A stretch of DNA of 45,216 nucleotides, taken from positions 1 to 45,216 of the forward strand of contig FZLR01000015.1 in NCBI GenBank assembly GCA_900197615.1, given 5' to 3'. Position numbers and translations under genes: made by a program. Positions 1-10,288 of this stretch are shown here, in pieces. Position 1 is the first letter of the stretch; each line of letters begins with the position of its first letter. The notes under the pieces are model-generated. The model was not told where the DNA came from. It worked only from the letters and a program-made list of their open reading frames with translations, and ran no database searches. Source of the DNA: Rhodospirillaceae bacterium Spongia-Bin9. GTDB lineage: Bacteria > Pseudomonadota > Alphaproteobacteria > Bin65.

Positions 1-438
1 GTCGTTGGCCGTTTCGCAGAGCGATCGGTATGGGCATTGGGATTTTTTGTAGAAATTATGCATTTTTCTTGATATTTTTTCTTGATTTTGTGGATTTTCG
101 TGCCTATGTTCCTTTTACCAACACCACAAGTGCGCCTGCAGTGCGTCTGGCCGAAGGGACGCGCCGCCCGTCGGATTGCCGGCAGGGCGCCCCCGATGCG
201 CCCTCGGCCGGGTCGGCCGATCTAAGGAATTAATCCTATATAGGACACTTTTGTGTCACTGGAATCCGCTAGAATGGCGCATTTCTGCGGTTTTTCGATT
301 TTGGAAACGATTTTTTTCAAAAGATATACCGGTCTGTCCAATTTGACGGCCCGGCCTCGTTTCGCGACCTTGAATTCCGGCCTTGCATCCCGTCCGGACG
401 GGCCAATGTAACCTCGACCGAGAAACCCCTGCGAACCG
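1..438. other. AT-rich leader region without a convincing gene
   Basis: No open frame here looks like a protein. The first part (about 40–125) is T-rich, with a TTTTTCTTGAT-type direct repeat near 63–86, in strong contrast to the GC-rich surroundings. At 234–245 there is a perfect 12-bp palindrome, TCCTATATAGGA, followed at once by the small hairpin GACAC-TTTT-GTGTC (244–257). At 295–317 a weak imperfect hairpin is followed by seven T. I read this as a promoter/operator region for the LON-domain gene or for a gene beyond the left edge. No function is assigned. Confidence 0.5.
234..257. promoter_or_regulatory. Adjacent palindrome and hairpin, candidate operator
   Basis: TCCTATATAGGA (234–245) is a perfect 12-bp palindrome. 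It runs into GACAC-TTTT-GTGTC (244–257), a 5-bp inverted repeat with a T4 loop. Two symmetric elements back to back in an AT-rich gap suggest a regulator binding site. No known consensus was recognised. Confidence 0.3.
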
Positions 439-1095
439 ATGCCCCGACCCTCGACCGTTGCCGAAATGCCCGCGCCGATCCCGGTGTTCCCGCTGCAGGG
501 CGCCCTGTTGTTGCCCGGCGCGCGGCTGCCGCTCAATATTTTCGAGCCGCGCTACCTGGCGATGGTCGACAACGCCCTGGCCGGCCACCGGACCATCGGC
601 ATGATCCAGCCGAAGGTGCCCGAGCAGACCGAGCCGGACGACAGCCCGCCCTTGTACGATCTCGGCTGCGCCGGCCGCATCGTCTCGTTCGAGGAGACCG
701 GCGACGGCCGCTACCTGATCGGCCTGCGCGGCCTGTGCCGTTTCGACGTGGCCGAGGAACTGGCGCTGCACAACGGCTACCGGCGGGTCCGGCCCGACTA
801 CGGCCCGTGGGCCGGCGATTTCGGCTCCCAGGACAGCGCCGCGATCGACCGCGATGAGCTCGCCGGCGCCCTGAAAGCCTATCTGGCGGCCCGGCAACTC
901 GGCGTCGACTGGGACGCCATCGACAAGACCTCGACCGACGAACTGGTCTCCATCGTTGCGATGGTCTGCCCGTTTTCGCCGCTGGAGAAGCAGGCGCTGC
1001 TGCAGAGCCGCACATTGACCGAGCGGGCCGAAACGATCATTTCCCTGCTGACCATGGATAGCGCCGGCGCGCCGGCGCCGGACGGGATCAACTGA
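439..1095 (+). CDS. LON substrate-binding-domain protein (stand-alone)
   Basis: 218 residues. From about residue 14 to the end it matches the N-terminal substrate-recognition domain of Lon protease: FPLQGALLLPG, then LPLNIFEPRYLAMV, then IVSFEETGDGRYLIGLRG. The AAA+ and serine protease domains of Lon are absent, so it is not a protease itself. Such stand-alone proteins are common in alphaproteobacteria and have no firm role; an adaptor or substrate-binding job is inferred. ATG at 439 is used; a second ATG at 466 would remove nine weakly conserved residues and is possible, since neither start has a clear ribosome site. It is followed on the same strand by the Trm112-like and DUF971 genes, probably one operon. 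Confidence 0.9.
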   Translation: MPRPSTVAEMPAPIPVFPLQGALLLPGARLPLNIFEPRYLAMVDNALAGHRTIGMIQPKVPEQTEPDDSPPLYDLGCAGRIVSFEETGDGRYLIGLRGLCRFDVAEELALHNGYRRVRPDYGPWAGDFGSQDSAAIDRDELAGALKAYLAARQLGVDWDAIDKTSTDELVSIVAMVCPFSPLEKQALLQSRTLTERAETIISLLTMDSAGAPAPDGIN

Positions 1096-1131
1096 GCCGA
1101 CGATCCCGGGGCCGCGAAGGGAGCGCAGAGG

Positions 1132-1338
1132 ATGACCGAACCGGCCGCCGGAGAGAGCCCGAAAGTGGATCCCAAGCTGCTGGAAATCCTGGTCTGCCCG
1201 GTCACGCGCCAGCCATTGAAATACGATGCCGCGGCCCAGGAGCTGATCTCGGAAGCGGCCGGCCTCGCCTATCCGATCCGCGACGGCATCCCGATCATGC
1301 TGCAGGACGAGGCGCGCGCCCTGTCGGTCGAGGAATGA
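1132..1338 (+). CDS. Trm112/YcaR family small protein
   Basis: 68 residues, the usual size for the bacterial UPF0434/Trm112 family. The core [16 protein letters not shown], followed by [14 protein letters not shown], is diagnostic. Eukaryotic and archaeal Trm112 activates several methyltransferases; the bacterial short form is assigned by family only. Only one cysteine of the zinc-ribbon pairs remains (in CPV), which is normal for bacterial members. An AAGGGAG-like ribosome site lies just upstream. Its stop codon overlaps the start of the next gene (ATGA), so translation is probably coupled. Confidence 0.92.
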   Translation: MTEPAAGESPKVDPKLLEILVCPVTRQPLKYDAAAQELISEAAGLAYPIRDGIPIMLQDEARALSVEE

Positions 1339-1715
1339 GCGGCGCCCCGACTTTCGGCACCCGGGTCTGGCCGACGGAAATCGATCTGAACCGGGCCGGG
1401 AAGCGCCTGACCGTCACCTTCGAGGACGGCGAGACCTTTACCTATCCGGCCGAACTCCTGCGCGTCGAGAGCCCGTCCGCCGAGGTCCGGGGCCACGGCG
1501 CCGACGAGAAGAAGATCGTCCCCGGCCGCCGGCATGTCGGCATCCTGAACATCGAGGCGGTCGGCAACTACGCGATCCGGATCGAGTTCGACGACCTGCA
1601 CGACACCGGCATCTTCAGCTGGACCTACCTGTACGGCCTGGGCCGCAACAAGGACGCCATCTGGCAGCGCTATCTCGATGCGCTCGAACGACAGGGCCTC
1701 AGCCGCGATCCCTGA
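1335..1715 (+). CDS. DUF971 domain protein
   Basis: 126 residues carrying the DUF971 / gamma-butyrobetaine-hydroxylase-like N-terminal fold across nearly the whole length: [21 protein letters not shown] at the front, and [10 protein letters not shown] near the C-terminus, where the conserved W–Y–L lies. In dioxygenases this domain is N-terminal to the catalytic part; here it stands alone, as in many proteobacteria, where it often lies near Fe–S or ubiquinone genes. The ATG overlaps the preceding stop by 4 bp. It ends 15 bp before the convergent ubiquinone-hydroxylase gene. Precise function is unknown. Confidence 0.88.
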   Translation: MSGAPTFGTRVWPTEIDLNRAGKRLTVTFEDGETFTYPAELLRVESPSAEVRGHGADEKKIVPGRRHVGILNIEAVGNYAIRIEFDDLHDTGIFSWTYLYGLGRNKDAIWQRYLDALERQGLSRDP

Positions 1716-1730
1716 TTTTTCGGGGCCCGA

Positions 1731-3605
<1,875 letters not shown>

Positions 3606-3619
3606 AAATCGGGGGACCA

Positions 3620-4999
3620 ATGACCGTATCCAAACCGACCCGGGGCTGGCGCCGGATGGCGCTGGCGCTCGGCATCGCTGCGCCGGTCGCGGCGTTCGCA
3701 CCGCCCGCGCTGGCCGAGGTCTCGGCCGAATCGCAGTATATCTTCAACACCTTTTCCTTCCTCATCCACGGCGTGCTGGTGATGTTCATGGCCGCCGGTT
3801 TCGCCATGCTGGAATCCGGCCTGGTCAGGAAGAAGAACACGGCGGCGATCTGCCTGAAGAATATCGCGCTGTACTCGCTTGCCGGGCTGATGTTCTACCT
3901 GATCGGCTACACGATCATGTATCCCGGCGACGGGGGCTGGATCGTCAACGGCATCTTCGGCAATCTGGACTTGTTCTACGATCCTTCCGCGGCGGAAACC
4001 GCACTGATCGCCGCCGGCGACAAGGCGACGCCGGAACAACTCAAGGCGGTCGTCGACAGCGGCTATTCCGTCCCGTCGGACTGGTTCTTCCAGATGGTCT
4101 TCGTCGCGACGGCGGCGTCGATCGTCTCGGGTACGGTGGCCGAGCGCATCAAGATCTGGCCGTTCCTGATCTTCGTCGTCGTTCTGACGGCAATAATCTA
4201 TCCGATCCAGGCTTCCTGGGTGTGGGGCGGCGGCTGGCTCGACGCCATGGGCTTCAGCGATTTTGCCGGTTCCACGCTGGTGCACTCGACCGGCGGCTGG
4301 GCGGCGCTGGCCGGCGCGATCCTGCTCGGTTCGCGCAAGGGCAAGTATACGGCCGACGGCAAGGTGACCCCGATGCCCGGCGCCAACCTGCCGCTCGCAA
4401 CCCTGGGCACCTTCATCCTGTGGTTCGGCTGGTTCGGCTTCAACGGCGGTTCGCAGCTTGCCCTGGGCAGCGCCGCCGACGCGGCGGCCATGTCCATCGT
4501 CTACGTCAATACCAACGTAGCGGCAGCGGCCGGCGTGGTTATCGCCATGCTGGTCACCCAGATGCGTTACGGCAAAATCGACCTCACCATGGCGCTGAAC
4601 GGCGCGATCGGCGGCCTGGTGGCGATCACCGCCGGCCCCGATGTGGACGCCCACTGGAAAGCCATCGTCGTCGGCGGCATCGGCGGCGGCCTCGTGGTCT
4701 TTGCGGTGCCGATGTTCGACAAGTTCAGGATCGACGACGTTGTCGGCGCGCTCTCCGCCCATCTCGTAGCAGGGATATGGGGCACGCTGGCCGTCGGCAT
4801 TTTCGGCGGCGGCAGTTTCTTCACGCAGCTGATCGGCGCGGTCGCAATCGGCATATTCGTTTTCGTCGCCAGCTTCATCGTCTGGTACATCCTGAAAGCC
4901 ACCGTCGGCATACGGGCCGACGAGGAATCCGAAATGAACGGCCTCGATATCGCCGAGGTCGGCATGGAAGCCTATCCGGAGTTCGGCCAGGCATCCTGA
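3620..4999 (+). CDS. amtB: Ammonium transporter (first copy)
   Basis: 459 residues with a cleavable signal peptide (about residues 1–32, ending APPALA) and eleven expected membrane helices. The pore histidines are present: one in LVHSTGGWAALAG and one in GALSAHLVAGIWG. The cytoplasmic tail GIRADEESEMNGLDIAEVGMEAY is the conserved region that couples to GlnK. Compared with classic AmtB there is an extra loop of roughly 50 residues after the third helix (GNLDLFYDPSAAE onward). A GGGGGA ribosome site precedes the ATG. It is cotranscribed with glnK and followed by a hairpin at 5024–5053. Confidence 0.96.
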   Translation: MTVSKPTRGWRRMALALGIAAPVAAFAPPALAEVSAESQYIFNTFSFLIHGVLVMFMAAGFAMLESGLVRKKNTAAICLKNIALYSLAGLMFYLIGYTIMYPGDGGWIVNGIFGNLDLFYDPSAAETALIAAGDKATPEQLKAVVDSGYSVPSDWFFQMVFVATAASIVSGTVAERIKIWPFLIFVVVLTAIIYPIQASWVWGGGWLDAMGFSDFAGSTLVHSTGGWAALAGAILLGSRKGKYTADGKVTPMPGANLPLATLGTFILWFGWFGFNGGSQLALGSAADAAAMSIVYVNTNVAAAAGVVIAMLVTQMRYGKIDLTMALNGAIGGLVAITAGPDVDAHWKAIVVGGIGGGLVVFAVPMFDKFRIDDVVGALSAHLVAGIWGTLAVGIFGGGSFFTQLIGAVAIGIFVFVASFIVWYILKATVGIRADEESEMNGLDIAEVGMEAYPEFGQAS

Positions 5000-5023
5000 C
5001 CGCACCCGGCAAATGCCCGAGCG

Positions 5024-5053
5024 GCGGCGCCCTCCTTTGCGGATGGGCGCCGC
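5024..5053 (+). terminator. GC-rich hairpin after amtB
   Basis: A perfect 9-bp stem, GCGGCGCCC / GGGCGCCGC, with a 12-base loop lies 25 bp after the amtB stop. No T-run follows, so it may act as an mRNA 3' end stabiliser or an inefficient terminator between the two P-II/amt pairs. Confidence 0.55.
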
Positions 5054-5067
5054 TTCCTATCGACAGA

Positions 5068-5091
5068 ATGCAGAACATGCAGTGACTGCAT
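5068..5091. promoter_or_regulatory. ATGCAG repeats upstream of the second P-II gene
   Basis: ATGCAG occurs at 5068–5073 and 5077–5082, followed by the inverted copy CTGCAT at 5086–5091. This gives a 9-bp-spaced direct repeat and a 6-3-6 palindrome, about 47 bp before the start codon. No sigma-54 motif is visible in this gap, so this is the best candidate operator for the second pair. Confidence 0.35.
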
Positions 5092-5123
5092 CCTTCGTTC
5101 AGGGCGTTGAGCGGCATTTTTGG

Positions 5124-5130
5124 AAAGGAG
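5124..5130 (+). promoter_or_regulatory. Ribosome binding site that fixes the TTG start of the second P-II gene
   Basis: AAAGGAG ends 7 bases before the TTG at 5138. A second in-frame TTG at 5120 precedes this site and would place the site inside the coding region, so 5138 is preferred. Confidence 0.8.
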
Positions 5131-5137
5131 TCACCCT

Positions 5138-5476
5138 TTGAAATTTATCGTTGCCATCGTCAAACCATCCAAGCTGGATGCGGTGCGCGAAGCGCTCCAG
5201 GGCATGGGCGTCGCTGGCATGACCGTCACCGAAGTGCGTGGTTTCGGGCGACAGGGAGGCCACAAGGAAATCTATCGCGGCGCCGAGTATGAGGTGCATT
5301 TCGTGCCGAAGATCCGGATCGAGATCGCCGTCGGCGCCGATATCGCCGACCGAGCCATCGAGGCGATCCGCGATTCGGCCGGCGACGGACGGATCGGCGA
5401 TGGCAAGGTCTTCGTCCTCGATCTGGAACAGGCAGTCCGCATCCGCACGGGCGAAGCGAGCGCAGGCGCGCTTTAG
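5138..5476 (+). CDS. P-II nitrogen regulatory protein (second copy)
   Basis: 112 residues from TTG at 5138, exactly the P-II length, with a near-perfect AAAGGAG seven bases upstream. It is clearly homologous to the first copy over its whole length and keeps Tyr51 in the RGAEY T-loop. It differs at several T-loop-adjacent positions (GRQGGHKEI instead of GRQKGHTEI), so partner choice may differ. Directly followed by a second, different ammonium transporter, suggesting a dedicated GlnK/Amt pair. GlnB, GlnK or GlnJ cannot be separated without a tree, so no symbol is given. Confidence 0.94.
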   Translation: MKFIVAIVKPSKLDAVREALQGMGVAGMTVTEVRGFGRQGGHKEIYRGAEYEVHFVPKIRIEIAVGADIADRAIEAIRDSAGDGRIGDGKVFVLDLEQAVRIRTGEASAGAL

Positions 5477-5564
5477 GCCGCCGCGCCGTTAACGGGCGTT
5501 TTCCGAGACCCGTCGAGACACTCTTCCAGACAATCGAACGATACAGGAAAAAGGGGAATTTCCC

Positions 5565-6794
5565 ATGGAGGCTTTCAAGTCCGGGGGCGACGTTCTGTTC
5601 GTCCTGATGGGCGCGGTCATGGTGCTTGCCATGCATGCCGGCTTCGCGTTTCTCGAAGTCGGCACGGTCCGCCGCAAGAACCAGGTCAATGCGCTGGTGA
5701 AGCTGTTTGCCGACTTCTGCGTGTCGACCGTGGTGTATTTTTTCATCGGCTACACGGTCGCCTATGGCGTGAACTTCCTGGCCAATGCCGCAATGCTGAC
5801 CGGCGCGGCCGAAGGCAGCCCGTTCGCCAGGAGCGGCTACGACCTGGTGAAGTTCTTCTTCCTGCTGACCTTCGCCGCCGCCATTCCGGCCATTATCTCC
5901 GGCGGCATCGCGGAGCGCGCGCGCTTCTGGCCGCAGGTCGTGGCTTCGGCAATCCTGGTCGGCCTGTTCTATCCGCTGTTCGAAGGCATCGTGTGGAACG
6001 GCAATTTCGGCATCCAGGGCTGGCTCGAAAGCAGCTTCGGCGCGCCGTTCAACGATTTCGCCGGCTCGATCGTCGTCCATGCCGTGGGCGGCTGGATGGC
6101 GCTGGCGGCGGTGCTCCTGCTCGGCGCGCGCCGCGGCCGCTACCGCAGCGACGGCAGCGCGATCCCGATCCCGCCGTCCAATATTCCGTTCCTGGCGCTG
6201 GGCAGCTGGATCCTGTCGGTCGGCTGGTTCGGCTTCAACGTGATGAGCGCCCAGAAGCTCGCCGACGTAACCGGACTGGTCGCCCTCAACTCGGTCATGG
6301 CGATGGCCGGCGGCCTGCTCGCCGCCACAATCGTCGGCCGGCGCGATCCGGGCTTTGTGCATAACGGCGCGCTGGCCGGCCTGGTCGCGGTGTGTGCGGG
6401 TTCCAACCTGATGCATCCTATCGGCGCGCTCGCAACCGGCGCGGTCGCCGGCGTCCTGTTCGTCGTCACCTTCACCCTGTGCCAGAACCGCTGGAAAATC
6501 GACGATGTTCTCGGCGTCTGGCCGCTGCACGGCCTGTGCGGCCTGTGGGGCGGTATCGCCTGCGGTATCTTCGGGCTGACAGCCCTGGGCGGCCTGGGCG
6601 GCGTCTCCTTCCTTTCGCAGTTGGTCGGCTCTTCGGTCGGCGCAGGATATGCGCTGGCTGCCGGTGCGATTGCCTATGGCGTTGTTAAATTAGCGATAGG
6701 GATTCGCTTGACGGACGAAGAGGAAGATAGAGGCGCCGATCTGGCGATTCACAATATCGGCGCCTATCCCGAAGAAGAGCTTATAAAACGATAA
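5565..6794 (+). CDS. amt: Ammonium transporter (second, divergent copy)
   Basis: 409 residues, shorter than the first copy and without a signal peptide; it begins directly with a helix after MEAFKSGGD. Pore histidines are present in IVVHAVGGWMALA and VWPLHGLCGLWGG. The tail GIRLTDEEEDRGADLAIHNIGAYPEE is shorter and lacks the usual GLDIAEHGE sequence, so GlnK interaction may differ. AAAAAGGGGAA lies before the ATG. The two transporters differ throughout, so this is not a recent tandem duplication. A strong terminator follows at 6818. Confidence 0.94.
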   Translation: MEAFKSGGDVLFVLMGAVMVLAMHAGFAFLEVGTVRRKNQVNALVKLFADFCVSTVVYFFIGYTVAYGVNFLANAAMLTGAAEGSPFARSGYDLVKFFFLLTFAAAIPAIISGGIAERARFWPQVVASAILVGLFYPLFEGIVWNGNFGIQGWLESSFGAPFNDFAGSIVVHAVGGWMALAAVLLLGARRGRYRSDGSAIPIPPSNIPFLALGSWILSVGWFGFNVMSAQKLADVTGLVALNSVMAMAGGLLAATIVGRRDPGFVHNGALAGLVAVCAGSNLMHPIGALATGAVAGVLFVVTFTLCQNRWKIDDVLGVWPLHGLCGLWGGIACGIFGLTALGGLGGVSFLSQLVGSSVGAGYALAAGAIAYGVVKLAIGIRLTDEEEDRGADLAIHNIGAYPEEELIKR

Positions 6795-6817
6795 ACGCTT
6801 GTCTTCTTGAAATTACA

Positions 6818-6845
6818 GGGGCGCTTCGAGCGCCCCATTTTTATT
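6818..6845 (+). terminator. Rho-independent terminator after the second amt
   Basis: GGGGCGCT-TCG-AGCGCCCC is a perfect 8-bp GC-rich stem with a three-base loop, followed by ATTTTTATTT. It closes the P-II/amt region 23 bp after the stop codon. Confidence 0.9.
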
Positions 6846-6848
6846 TGT

Positions 6849-6866
6849 AGTATATTGTTGTATACT
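6849..6866. promoter_or_regulatory. Inverted repeat / candidate promoter before ftsK
   Basis: AGTATA-TTGTTG-TATACT is a 6-6-6 inverted repeat in an AT-rich patch directly after the terminator. TATACT (6861–6866) is also a good -10 element. It probably contains the ftsK promoter and may be an operator. Confidence 0.4.
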
Positions 6867-6973
6867 TAAGCTGATCGGAGCGTGTCCGCAGGGACAGGCT
6901 CCCTGGGTCGGACGTAACGAATTGCCGGGCAGCACCGAGCGTACGCTGCAGTCCGGCGCAATCGGGAGGAGCC

Positions 6974-9538
6974 ATGGCGCGCGCCGCCACCCTTTCCGGC
7001 AAAAGCGACTCCTCGTCCCGGCGGCTCAAGAAACAGCCTGCCGGCACGTCGTCTGGCGCCCGCGCCCGGCGGGGAGCAAAGCCGGCCTTCCTGCCGCCGG
7101 AGATGAAAGCCCTGCTCAAGCGCAGCTGGCGCCGCACCTGCGGCGGCGTGCTGACATTGGTCGCCGGCGCTTTCTTCCTGGCGCTGGTGTCCTATACGCC
7201 ATCCGATTCGTCCTGGAACACGGTATCCGATGCACCGGTCCGGAATCTGATGGGGCTTGGCGGTTCCTGGGTCGCCGACGCCGTGATGCAAACGATCGGA
7301 CTGGGCGGCTATATCGTCGCGCTGGCGCTCGCCGCCTGGGCCGGGCGGCTGATCGGCGGCGTACCGCTGGACGCCTTCGGTTGGCGATTGTTGTTGTTGC
7401 CCGTGGCCCTCCTCTTTCTCGTCGCCGCCTTTGCCGGTATGCCCGGAGCGCAGGGTTGGCCGGTCCATGCCGGGCCGGGCGGCGCGGTCGGACGCGCCTT
7501 GGCGATAGCAGCGCGCGATATGCTCGGAAGCGCGACACAAGGCTGGCCCGCAGTTCTTGCCGCACTGGGGCTGGGTATCGTTTTCCTGTTGCCGGTTCTG
7601 GGGCTGACACTGCGCGAATGGCGCTGGATCGGAGCGCTGCTAATCTGGCCGTTCCGCTTTCTGTTCGGGCGGCGCGCCCGAACCGAATCGCGGGTGGAGC
7701 GCCCGGCGCGGGCGGAGCCCGATTTCGCTCCGGCCGAAGACCGGGATCTCAGCCCGGCAGCCGAGATCGCTGCGCGACCGCTCGCGTCCAAGATAAAGCG
7801 GGAGCAGGCCAGGGCGGGCGATGCGGAGCCGCCCGACCGGAAACGAGGCAAGCGCGAGCCGGAAGCCGCGCCGGCGCCGAAGCGCGGAACGAAAAAAGCG
7901 GCGGCCGCGGGGCGTGCTGCGAAACGGGCCGGCGCGCGCGCGAAACCGTTCCTCAAAAAACGCGCCAGACTGATTGCGGATAAAGCGAAACCGCCGGCTC
8001 AGGGAGACCGGGCGCGCGAAGCCCGCGAACCGAAGCTGGACCTGGATCCGGGCCAATACAAGACCCCGGCGCTCAGCCTGCTGCAGGAACCGCCGCCCGG
8101 ATCGGGCAACAATCTGGACACGACCGCCCTCGAGCAGAATGCGCGCTATCTCGAAACCGTCCTGGCCGATTTCGGGATCAAGGGGCGGATCGTCAAGGTC
8201 AGGCCGGGGCCGGTCGTCACCCTCTACGAGCTGGAGCCGGCGCCGGGCGTGAAATCGTCCCGGGTGATCAATCTGGCCGACGATATTGCCCGGTCGATGA
8301 GCGCCATGTCGGTCCGTGTCGCCGTTGTGCCCGGCCGCAACGTGATCGGGATCGAGCTGCCGAACCAGAACCGGGAGACGGTATTCCTGCGCGAGATGAT
8401 GGCGGCGCGCAGCTTCGAAAGGTCGGTCCACAAGCTCGCGCTGGCGCTGGGCAAGGATATCGGCGGCGCACCGGTGCTGGCCGATCTCGCGAAAATGCCC
8501 CACCTGCTGATCGCCGGCACGACCGGCTCCGGCAAGTCGGTGGCGGTCAACACGATGATCCTGTCGCTGCTTTACCGGCTGCCCCCGGACCGGTGCAAAT
8601 TCATCATGATCGACCCCAAAATGCTGGAGTTGTCGATCTACGACGATATCCCCCAGCTGCTGACGCCGGTGGTGACCGATCCGAAGAAGGCGGTGGTCGC
8701 CCTGCGCTGGGCGGTCCGGGAGATGGAAAACCGCTACCGGGCCATGTCCAAGATGGGCGTGCGCAACATCGACGGCTACAACCAGCGCCTCGCCGACGCC
8801 CGCAAGAACGGGGAAACGATTACGGAGAATGTCCGGGTCGGCACCGACGATAACGGCCAGCCGGTCATGGAAGAGCGGGAAATGTCCCTCGACCCGCTGC
8901 CCTATATCGTCGTGATCGTCGACGAGATGGCCGACCTCATGCTCGTCGCGGGCAAGGATATCGAAGGCGCGGTCCAGCGCCTCGCACAGATGGCGCGCGC
9001 CGCCGGCATCCACCTCATCATGGCGACGCAGCGCCCGTCGGTCGATGTCATCACCGGAACTATCAAGGCGAACTTCCCGACGCGCGTTTCCTTCCAGGTC
9101 ACGACCAAGATCGACAGCCGCACCATCCTCGGCGAGCAGGGCGCCGAGCAATTGCTCGGCCAGGGCGATATGCTCTACATGGCGGGCGGCGGGCGTATTA
9201 CCCGGGTCCACGGCCCCTTCGTCAGCGACGAAGAGGTCGAAGACGTGGTGGCATTCCTGCGCACGCAGGGCGAGCCGGTCTATCTCGACCGGATTACCGA
9301 GGAAGAGGAAGAGGACGGACTTTCCGGTGCGGCCGGCGGCGAGAGCGGCGGCGACGATCTCTACACCAAAGCGGTGGACATCGTCATGACGGAGGGAAAA
9401 TGCTCGACATCCTTCATTCAGCGCCGGTTGCAGATCGGCTATAACCGGGCGGCGCGGCTCGTGGAGCAGATGGAGCAGCGCGGAGTCGTGAGCCCGGCCA
9501 ATCATGCCGGCAAGCGGGAAATCCTGATCGGCGCCTGA
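6974..9538 (+). CDS. ftsK: DNA translocase FtsK
   Basis: 854 residues. After a basic N-terminus come membrane helices (about residues 55–225), then a long Lys/Arg/Ala-rich linker to about residue 345, then the RecA-like motor: Walker A GTTGSGKS near 515 and Walker [12 protein letters not shown] near 645. The C-terminal gamma winged-helix domain ([26 protein letters not shown]) reads KOPS sequences. It pumps chromosome termini through the closing septum and activates XerCD at dif. GGGAGG precedes the ATG. The linker is low in sequence complexity, as usual. It lies upstream of lolA, a common order in this class. Confidence 0.97.
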   Translation: MARAATLSGKSDSSSRRLKKQPAGTSSGARARRGAKPAFLPPEMKALLKRSWRRTCGGVLTLVAGAFFLALVSYTPSDSSWNTVSDAPVRNLMGLGGSWVADAVMQTIGLGGYIVALALAAWAGRLIGGVPLDAFGWRLLLLPVALLFLVAAFAGMPGAQGWPVHAGPGGAVGRALAIAARDMLGSATQGWPAVLAALGLGIVFLLPVLGLTLREWRWIGALLIWPFRFLFGRRARTESRVERPARAEPDFAPAEDRDLSPAAEIAARPLASKIKREQARAGDAEPPDRKRGKREPEAAPAPKRGTKKAAAAGRAAKRAGARAKPFLKKRARLIADKAKPPAQGDRAREAREPKLDLDPGQYKTPALSLLQEPPPGSGNNLDTTALEQNARYLETVLADFGIKGRIVKVRPGPVVTLYELEPAPGVKSSRVINLADDIARSMSAMSVRVAVVPGRNVIGIELPNQNRETVFLREMMAARSFERSVHKLALALGKDIGGAPVLADLAKMPHLLIAGTTGSGKSVAVNTMILSLLYRLPPDRCKFIMIDPKMLELSIYDDIPQLLTPVVTDPKKAVVALRWAVREMENRYRAMSKMGVRNIDGYNQRLADARKNGETITENVRVGTDDNGQPVMEEREMSLDPLPYIVVIVDEMADLMLVAGKDIEGAVQRLAQMARAAGIHLIMATQRPSVDVITGTIKANFPTRVSFQVTTKIDSRTILGEQGAEQLLGQGDMLYMAGGGRITRVHGPFVSDEEVEDVVAFLRTQGEPVYLDRITEEEEEDGLSGAAGGESGGDDLYTKAVDIVMTEGKCSTSFIQRRLQIGYNRAARLVEQMEQRGVVSPANHAGKREILIGA

Positions 9539-9586
9539 CGCGACCGGCCCTAATGGGCCTCTCGCCGGGCTGTTTTCGAGGTCGCC

Positions 9587-10240
9587 ATGAAGCTGTTGCG
9601 CGCGTTTCCGGGACTGGCCGGAGCCGGCATCGCCGCACTCGTCCTGGCGGCCGGCGCAGCCGCGCAAACGCAGGATCCCGACCGGCTGAGCGCGGAAGAT
9701 CGCGCCGATCTCAAGCGGATCGAAACGAAGGTGAACGGTTTCCGCACACTGCGCACCCGGTTCCGGCAAATCTCGCCGGGCGGCAAGGTCGACCGGGGCG
9801 ACATCTTCATCCAGCGGCCGGGCCTGATGCGGATCCAGTTCGACCGGCGGGACCTGTTGCTTCTCACCTCAAGCCTGTGGCTGATCGTGCTTCAGGGCAA
9901 GCACGGCGAGCCGCAGCATTTTCCGCTGAATTCGACGCCCGCCGGCATTCTCGTCCGGAACAAGATAAGGTTTGACCGCGACATTCGCGTGACACGGATA
10001 CACCGGACCGGCGGGCAAATTTTCATCACCGTCGTTCGGCGGGGATCGTCGCGCCAGGGCCGAATGACCCTGACCTTCAACCGGGAAACGCTCGACCTGT
10101 CCGGTTGGACCGTCGTCGACGCCCAGGGGCAGTTGACGCAGGTGCTCTTGTCCGAGACGAAGCTCGACGTCGCGCTGGCGCCGTCGCTGTTCGAGTTGCC
10201 GGCCGGCCGGCTGCCGCAGGGCCCCGGCATCGATCGATAG
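9587..10240 (+). CDS. lolA: Outer-membrane lipoprotein carrier LolA family protein
   Basis: 217 residues with a signal peptide (about 1–27, ending AGAAAQ), then the LolA-like half-barrel: LKRIETKVNGFRTLRTRFRQISPGG, GDIFIQRPGLMRIQFD, and NRETLDLSGWTVVDAQGQLTQVLLSE. The family ferries lipoproteins across the periplasm from LolCDE to the outer membrane. The ftsK–lolA–xth order is frequent in alphaproteobacteria and supports the call. Here a hydrolase gene is inserted between lolA and xth. A GAGGT-like ribosome site precedes the ATG. Confidence 0.9.
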   Translation: MKLLRAFPGLAGAGIAALVLAAGAAAQTQDPDRLSAEDRADLKRIETKVNGFRTLRTRFRQISPGGKVDRGDIFIQRPGLMRIQFDRRDLLLLTSSLWLIVLQGKHGEPQHFPLNSTPAGILVRNKIRFDRDIRVTRIHRTGGQIFITVVRRGSSRQGRMTLTFNRETLDLSGWTVVDAQGQLTQVLLSETKLDVALAPSLFELPAGRLPQGPGIDR

Positions 10241-10253
10241 GTCGAAGAAGCAT

Positions 10254-10281
10254 TTTACCCGGCCGCGCGTATGCCTATAGT
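10254..10281 (+). promoter_or_regulatory. Promoter giving a probable leaderless mRNA
   Basis: TTTACC (10254–10259) and TATAGT (10276–10281) are separated by 16 bp and resemble a sigma-70 promoter. Transcription would begin about 7–8 bp later, at or next to the A of the ATG at 10289. This predicts a leaderless transcript and argues against the ATG at 10271, which lies between the two elements. Confidence 0.5.
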
Positions 10282-10288
10282 GCGCGCC

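Noticed and set aside
30-233. 67-codon open frame on the plus strand at the left edge
   Set aside because: Composition follows the AT-rich DNA rather than protein, there is no ribosome site and no recognisable domain.
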